NCBI RefSeq assembly: GCF_900107935.1
Contig: NZ_FNVG01000023.1
Coordinates: forward strand, 1-64,000
Origin: Vibrio hangzhouensis
GTDB taxonomy: Bacteria > Pseudomonadota > Gammaproteobacteria > Enterobacterales > Vibrionaceae
Reading direction: 5' to 3'
Length of the DNA: 64,000 nucleotides
Made by a program: the position numbers and the translations under genes
The notes under the pieces: generated by a model
The model's input: only the letters and a program-made list of their open reading frames with translations
Databases searched by the model: none
What the model was told of the DNA's origin: nothing
Shown: positions 59,836-64,000 of the stretch, in pieces
How positions within the stretch are numbered: the first letter of the stretch is position 1
How the letters are laid out: every line of letters begins with the position of its first letter

Positions 59836-61287
59836 TTATTGTAGTGCCATGAATCGATCACGCTCGACGAGCAGCTGATCGATACGAGCATCATAGCGTG
59901 CTTGTTTTAAGCTTCCTAGCTCCGCCAGTTGACTGGCTTGAGAATAGAGTTGAATAGATTTGTCCCACTGAGCGTTCAAGGCCAGAATTTCGGCCCGAGC
60001 AGCCAAGTCTTCGGCACTATTGCCAAGTTTTATGTTGGCTTCCGAAAGCAGGTGCCAGCCATTGGTGTCGTTGGGGTTGTCATGAGTGTATCGCTGGAGA
60101 ACCTGAATGGACTCCTTGTACTGCTGACTTTCCAATAACGCGTTGGCATAGTTGATGGTAATAACCGGGTTATTGGGCTTGACCTTCAAGGCCTTCTTCA
60201 TAAGGTTGACGGCTTGCTGTGGTTTTTTCTGTGCGATGTACAAATCAGAAGCGGCATCGAGATAAAAATTATTCTCTGGGGATTTTTTCAGCAGCTTGTT
60301 CAAAATAGCTTCAGCTTGCTCTAACTGACTATTATCCAAATAAACCAGAGCCTTACCGTATTCAAATGAATCCTGAATGGTCGGACTGGCTTTCTTGGCG
60401 GTACGTTCAAACCAATCCAGAGCAGAGTTCTGTTTGATGCCAGCATAGCGTGCAACGATTCGAGCTCTGGCAAGATGGTAATTGATCGATGGTTCAATGC
60501 GTAATGGCGGATAGTTTTGCGCTCGCTCTCTGGTATCGGTAATACGGTCTTCTGGAAGTGGGTGAGTCAACAGCATTGGTGGCGGCTTACTGGCATAACG
60601 GTATTCATCTGCCAGACGACCAAAGAAACGTGGCATATCATTGACGTTAAACTGAGCACGAGCCAGCGTGGCAATGCCAAATCGGTCGGCTTCTTTTTCA
60701 TTACTACGGGTATAGTTAATGGATGCTTGCATCGAACCTGCCGTCGTCGCGGTTAATGCGGCCATACCCGCTTGAGGGGAGGCGATGGCAAGCAACAGCG
60801 AACCAACCAGTGCAGCGACCGTGGCGGGTGAGCGTCGAGCTTCATCTTCCATACGACGCGCCAGATGTCGCTGGGTCACGTGAGCGATTTCGTGCGCCAT
60901 AACGGATGCCAGTTCACTTTCACTGTGGGCATGAAGAAATAGCCCTGTGTGCAGTGCGACATAGCCACCAAAAAACGCAAAAGCGTTGATATTGCGGTCA
61001 CGAATCATAAAAAAGGTAAACGGAGTTTTGACGTCGTTGGCACTGGAAACTAACCGGTGACCGATAGAGTCGACGTACTCGTTGAGCACAGGGTCGTTCA
61101 CGATAGGGGAACTCGCCCGGATCATTCTCATGTAAGCATCACCGTAGATGAGCTCTTGATCGATGGTCAGTGTGGCACCCGCCGCTGTACCGATTTCAGG
61201 GAGATCCAGCTCGGCATAGGAAAGCTGTGGTGCGCTTATTGCGGTGGCTACACATAAGCAAATCAATGAACGGGTGCGTTTTAACAT
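59836..61287 (-). CDS. bepA: Beta-barrel assembly-enhancing protease
   Basis: A 483-residue periplasmic M48 metalloprotease and chaperone. A signal peptide (cleaved near LSYA|ELDL) precedes the protease domain with zinc motif MAHEIAHVTQRH near residue 135 and the third ligand in NEKEADRFGIATL, then TPR repeats (from about residue 310). It aids LptD maturation and degrades stalled barrel proteins at the BAM complex (BamA encoded at 27911). It leads a four-gene minus-strand operon, as E. coli bepA does with yfgD. Confidence 0.96.
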   Translation of the reverse strand: MLKRTRSLICLCVATAISAPQLSYAELDLPEIGTAAGATLTIDQELIYGDAYMRMIRASSPIVNDPVLNEYVDSIGHRLVSSANDVKTPFTFFMIRDRNINAFAFFGGYVALHTGLFLHAHSESELASVMAHEIAHVTQRHLARRMEDEARRSPATVAALVGSLLLAIASPQAGMAALTATTAGSMQASINYTRSNEKEADRFGIATLARAQFNVNDMPRFFGRLADEYRYASKPPPMLLTHPLPEDRITDTRERAQNYPPLRIEPSINYHLARARIVARYAGIKQNSALDWFERTAKKASPTIQDSFEYGKALVYLDNSQLEQAEAILNKLLKKSPENNFYLDAASDLYIAQKKPQQAVNLMKKALKVKPNNPVITINYANALLESQQYKESIQVLQRYTHDNPNDTNGWHLLSEANIKLGNSAEDLAARAEILALNAQWDKSIQLYSQASQLAELGSLKQARYDARIDQLLVERDRFMALQ

Positions 61288-61615
61288 AGGGTTGAGGTAA
61301 CTCCTTCAAATTTGGTAGTTTGGACCGTCAAAATACGACTTGGTTTCCTACCTTATCCGCTTGTGGCTCATTTTTGCATACGCAATCCCGATAGGAAAGG
61401 TTTTCTGGTGGTATACGAACCATATTGATTAATTATATAACCGCATGAGAATATTGATTATTCACAGCTTCTGTAACACTTAGACATTGGGTGTGGCATA
61501 ATAGGCGATTACAATAAGCGTGTATCAGTTTATGATTGGCCATCATCTGAAAAGTGATACCTTGAGGCCAATGCTAAATGGCCGCTTTATTTAATGAAGC
61601 ATTATTGGAATGTGA
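61288..61615. promoter_or_regulatory. Divergent intergenic region bepA / TusA-like gene
   Basis: No gene is visible. An extended -10, TGGCATAAT (61494-61502), suits the rightward gene. Its leader contains a possible hairpin, ATTGGCC (61535-61541) with GGCCAAT (61566-61572), strengthened by inner ATCA/TGAT pairing. No recognised small RNA or operator is seen. Confidence 0.4.
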
Positions 61616-61843
61616 ATGACAGAGATACAGCTAGACTTAGTTCATGAGCGATGCCCCATGTCGCTGCTTGTGGTCAAGCGAGCCTTTAAACAACTCACGC
61701 TTAACCAGTTGTTGTCGGTGAGGTTGGCTGACAAAAGCTCAGTCTCTGATATTCTTCAATATCTTTCAAAGCAGAACGCGCAAGTCGACTGTCTCGAAGA
61801 AAGAGAGACGACGTTAATCAAAATTCGTAAACAGGATAATTAG
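61616..61843 (+). CDS. TusA-like sulfurtransferase family protein
   Basis: A 75-residue protein of the SirA/TusA fold: LDLVHERCPMSLLVVKRAFKQL carries the conserved Cys13-Pro. The usual second proline of the CPxP motif is replaced (CPMS), so it is a variant rather than TusA itself, which delivers sulfur for tRNA 2-thiolation. It lies 3 bp upstream of perM and is clearly co-transcribed with it. Function is unknown. Confidence 0.85.
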   Translation: MTEIQLDLVHERCPMSLLVVKRAFKQLTLNQLLSVRLADKSSVSDILQYLSKQNAQVDCLEERETTLIKIRKQDN

Positions 61844-61846
61844 TTA

Positions 61847-62917
61847 ATGCTAGATATGGTTCGTCGTTGGTACAAACGACGCTTCTCCGACCCGGAAGCA
61901 GTGAGTCTGGTGGTCATTCTGCTCTTTGGATTTATTACCATATATTTCTTTGGCAATTTGATTGCTCCACTATTGGTAGCGATTGTTCTGGCCTACTTGT
62001 TGGAATGGCCAGTGAGCAAACTCTGCGTGTTGGGTGTACCAAGAACTCTCTCGGTGGTTGGGGTCATCTTGTTGTTTGTCAGCCTTATGTTGATGGCGAT
62101 TTTTGGTCTGGTGCCAACCATTTGGAATCAGGTGGGCAACCTCATCAATGATATTCCGACCATGTACAATGGATTGCAAAGCTTTGTCGCTACCATTCCA
62201 GAACGCTACCCCGACCTGGCTGAGATTCACCTGGTCGAATCCATCATGGCGAATGTTAAAGACAAAGTGTTGCTGCTGGGTGAGAACGTAGTGAAAGGAT
62301 CGCTGGCATCACTGGTGAGCCTTGCGGCGTTAGCGGTGTATTTGATTCTGGTGCCACTGCTGGTTTTCTTCTTACTAAAAGACAAGGAGGAGATGGTGGA
62401 TATGGCGAGCGGCGTGTTGCCGCGTAATCGACGCCTGGCGAACAAAGTCTGGATTGAAATGAACCAGCAGATTTCTAATTACATTCGTGGCAAAGTGCTT
62501 GAAATCTTAATCGTGGGCACTGTGAGCTACATTACTTTTGCAGTGTTGGAACTTCGCTATTCGGTTCTGTTAGCGGTATTGGTTGGCTTCTCGGTGCTGA
62601 TTCCCTATATCGGTGCAGCGGCGGTTACCGTACCTGTTGCGATGGTCGGTCTGTTTCAATGGGGGTTAGCGCCCGAGTTCTATTGGTTGCTGGTGGCTTA
62701 CGGCATCATTCAGGCGCTTGATGGTAACGTGTTGGTACCTATTCTATTCTCTGAAGCGGTGAATTTGCATCCTGTGGCCATAATTGTCGCGGTATTGGTG
62801 TTTGGTGGACTTTGGGGGTTCTGGGGGGTATTTTTTGCCATACCCTTGGCGACTCTGGTTAAGGCCGTTTGGAACGCTCTACCGAGTCACGAAGACCCGA
62901 TACAACCCGCCACATAA
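61847..62917 (+). CDS. perM: AI-2E family transporter (PerM-like permease)
   Basis: A 356-residue inner-membrane protein with seven to eight hydrophobic segments and the AI-2E/PerM family pattern: YFFGNLIAPLLVAIVLAYLL at the first segments and a C-terminal block GFSVLIPYIGAAAVTVPVA, DGNVLVPILFSEAVNLHP and GGLWGFWGVFFAIPLA. Family members export quorum-sensing autoinducer-2 or exchange Na+/H+; the substrate here is not known. AGGA lies 10 bases before the start. A terminator follows. Confidence 0.92.
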   Translation: MLDMVRRWYKRRFSDPEAVSLVVILLFGFITIYFFGNLIAPLLVAIVLAYLLEWPVSKLCVLGVPRTLSVVGVILLFVSLMLMAIFGLVPTIWNQVGNLINDIPTMYNGLQSFVATIPERYPDLAEIHLVESIMANVKDKVLLLGENVVKGSLASLVSLAALAVYLILVPLLVFFLLKDKEEMVDMASGVLPRNRRLANKVWIEMNQQISNYIRGKVLEILIVGTVSYITFAVLELRYSVLLAVLVGFSVLIPYIGAAAVTVPVAMVGLFQWGLAPEFYWLLVAYGIIQALDGNVLVPILFSEAVNLHPVAIIVAVLVFGGLWGFWGVFFAIPLATLVKAVWNALPSHEDPIQPAT

Positions 62918-62918
62918 T

Positions 62919-62947
62919 AAAAAGCCTCGCAAATGCGAGGCTTTTTT
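62919..62947. terminator. Bidirectional terminator, perM / bcp
   Basis: GCCTCGCA and TGCGAGGC pair around AA, flanked by A5 and T6 runs. Confidence 0.92.
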
Positions 62948-62963
62948 GAACCGACGATGGTAT

Positions 62964-63431
62964 TCAGGCCTGGTTGAGGTAGTCGAGCACTACCTCATGA
63001 TGGTTCTTGGTCTTAAACTTGTTGAACACGTGTTCGATCACGCCTTCTTCATTGATCAAGAAGCTGATACGGTGCAAACCATCGTACACTTTGCCCATAA
63101 ATTTCTTTTCACCCCAAACGCCGAATTGCTCAGCAACGGCGTGGTCTTCATCTGATAAGAGTGTGAAATTCAGAGCATCACGTTCGATGAACTTACCAAG
63201 GCGTTTCACCGGGTCGATACTTACGCCCAACACAACCACGTTGTGGGCATCGAGCTCAGCTTTAGTGTCTCGCAGACCTTGAGCCTGAACGGTGCAGCCT
63301 GGGGTCATTGCCTTAGGGTAAAAATAGAACAGAACTTTTTTACCTTTGAAGTCCTGTAAAGTCACAGTGTTACCATCTTGGTCGAGCAAAGAAAAGTTAG
63401 GGGCAGGTGTGCCCGCAGTCAATGTGTTCAT
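62964..63431 (-). CDS. bcp: Thiol peroxidase Bcp (PrxQ family)
   Basis: A 155-residue thioredoxin-fold peroxiredoxin reducing hydrogen peroxide and organic peroxides. The peroxidatic Cys46 is in YPKAMTPGCTVQAQGLRD. The resolving cysteine found five residues later in E. coli Bcp (CTVQAC) is Gln51 here, and no other cysteine occurs in the protein, so this is a 1-Cys form that must be recycled directly by an external thiol. It follows gcvR on the same strand (31-bp gap), the conserved gcvR-bcp pair. Confidence 0.95.
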   Translation of the reverse strand: MNTLTAGTPAPNFSLLDQDGNTVTLQDFKGKKVLFYFYPKAMTPGCTVQAQGLRDTKAELDAHNVVVLGVSIDPVKRLGKFIERDALNFTLLSDEDHAVAEQFGVWGEKKFMGKVYDGLHRISFLINEEGVIEHVFNKFKTKNHHEVVLDYLNQA

Positions 63432-63462
63432 TGAAGTTCCTTTGAAGCTAATGTTGTTATTA

Positions 63463-64000
63463 TCATTTACTACCGCTGATAAAGTTCAGCGAGCCTTTGA
63501 CGGACAAACTGCCGCATAAAGATTCAAATTCTTCCTGTAATTGCATCAGGTTACAGGTTTCTTCTACGTTGGCGCTCAGTACAATCTGAAACTGATCGAA
63601 TTCTGTCCCTGCCCGCTCTTTAACGATGGTTTGAGCGCTCAATGAGGCAAGGCCAATTTCTCTGTCAGCAAAGAACTGGGTGAACTGCTCTGTGAGTCCC
63701 ACGCGATCTTCTGACTCGATGAACACTTCCACCGTATATTGGTTGGGCAGCTCGTCGTGCTTAGATGTACGTTTCATCATGGTGATCAGATCATGTTCCT
63801 GACCCAGAAGTGGCAGAGTGGTTTCGACCCTGGTGATATAGCTTGGATTGCCAGATATCAACATGATGAGGGTAAACTCATTACCAAACATTGCGATACG
63901 GCTATCGATGATATTACAACCCGCATTCGCCACGAGATGGACGACTTCATTGCAAATTCCTGGACGGTCAGTGCCGATGGCGGTAATCACTAAATATTGA
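63463..64000 (-). CDS. gcvR: Glycine cleavage system transcriptional repressor (5' end cut by window edge)
   Basis: The reading frame continues to the window edge: codons before the internal GTG at 63990 read QYLVITAIG, matching the E. coli GcvR N-terminus (HYLVITALGADRPGI), so that GTG is not the start. At least 179 residues are present. Two ACT domains are visible: LVITAIGTDRPGICNEVVHL with DSRIAMFGNEFTLIMLISG, and VEVFIESEDRVGLTEQFTQFF. The protein binds GcvA and blocks activation of gcvTHP without glycine. About 10 or fewer N-terminal residues are missing. Confidence 0.93.
   Translation of the reverse strand, partial: QYLVITAIGTDRPGICNEVVHLVANAGCNIIDSRIAMFGNEFTLIMLISGNPSYITRVETTLPLLGQEHDLITMMKRTSKHDELPNQYTVEVFIESEDRVGLTEQFTQFFADREIGLASLSAQTIVKERAGTEFDQFQIVLSANVEETCNLMQLQEEFESLCGSLSVKGSLNFISGSK

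Noticed and set aside
63463-63990. Complete gcvR starting at GTG 63990
   Set aside because: The upstream in-frame codons match the conserved N-terminus of GcvR, so the gene continues past the window edge.

Overview
This window is a stretch of ordinary chromosomal core genome from a gammaproteobacterium of the genus Vibrio or a very close relative. The evidence is gene order (mltF/purL, map/rpsB-tsf-pyrH-frr-uppS-cdsA-ispC-rseP-bamA-skp-lpxD-fabZ-lpxA-lpxB-rnhB-dnaE-accA, mltD/gloB/yafS/rnhA/dnaQ, fadE/gmhA/yafJ, bepA-yfgD, gcvR-bcp), protein sequences that are close to but distinct from the Escherichia coli orthologues, and small families typical of Vibrionaceae (DUF3622, DUF3461, TIGR03503, DUF2066, DUF2069). 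I cannot assign a species. No mobile element, phage, CRISPR array, rRNA or tRNA gene was seen, and nearly all genes are intact.

Layout. 1-2490: formaldehyde detoxification (fghA cut by the window edge, frmA) with a divergent LysR regulator; a 7-bp tandem repeat lies between frmA and fghA. 2483-9324: tadA, a 45-residue basic mini-gene, mltF, and purL with a PurR box. 9569-16081: DUF3622 protein, a lone GT9 glycosyltransferase, trmO-proS, an AbgT-type transporter, DUF3461 protein. 16262-19881: map and glnD on the minus strand. 20124-39758: a long rightward cluster running from translation factors (rpsB, tsf, frr) through pyrH, undecaprenyl and phospholipid synthesis (uppS, cdsA), isoprenoid synthesis (ispC), envelope stress proteolysis (rseP), outer-membrane protein assembly (bamA, skp) and lipid A synthesis (lpxD, fabZ, lpxA, lpxB) to rnhB, dnaE and accA. 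39829-46682: tilS, cytochrome c, glnB, yafD-like gene, mltD, gloB, yafS-like methyltransferase, rnhA. 46740-53048: dnaQ, TIGR03503 membrane protein, fadE, gmhA, yafJ. 53104-56964: purN-purM, upp, uraA. 57236-64000: DUF2066 protein, the bepA-arsC-like-wrbA-DUF2069 operon, a TusA-like protein with perM, bcp and gcvR (cut by the window edge).

Functional links. purL and purM-purN share near-identical PurR boxes. GlnD and its substrate, the PII protein GlnB (uridylylation site Tyr51), are both present about 23 kb apart. LpxD/LpxA/LpxB, GmhA and the GT9 enzyme bear on lipopolysaccharide; BamA, Skp, RseP and BepA on outer-membrane biogenesis; DnaE, DnaQ, RnhA and RnhB on replication. fadE carries a convincing FadR operator. 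rpsB has a leader corresponding to the t44/tff RNA region of E. coli.

I found no undescribed multi-gene system. The points most worth a second look are the heptanucleotide repeat inside the frmA-fghA unit, the unannotated-looking 45-residue basic gene with a perfect Shine-Dalgarno sequence, the terminator-promoter module that splits the lpxD-fabZ junction, and a Bcp peroxiredoxin lacking the usual resolving cysteine.
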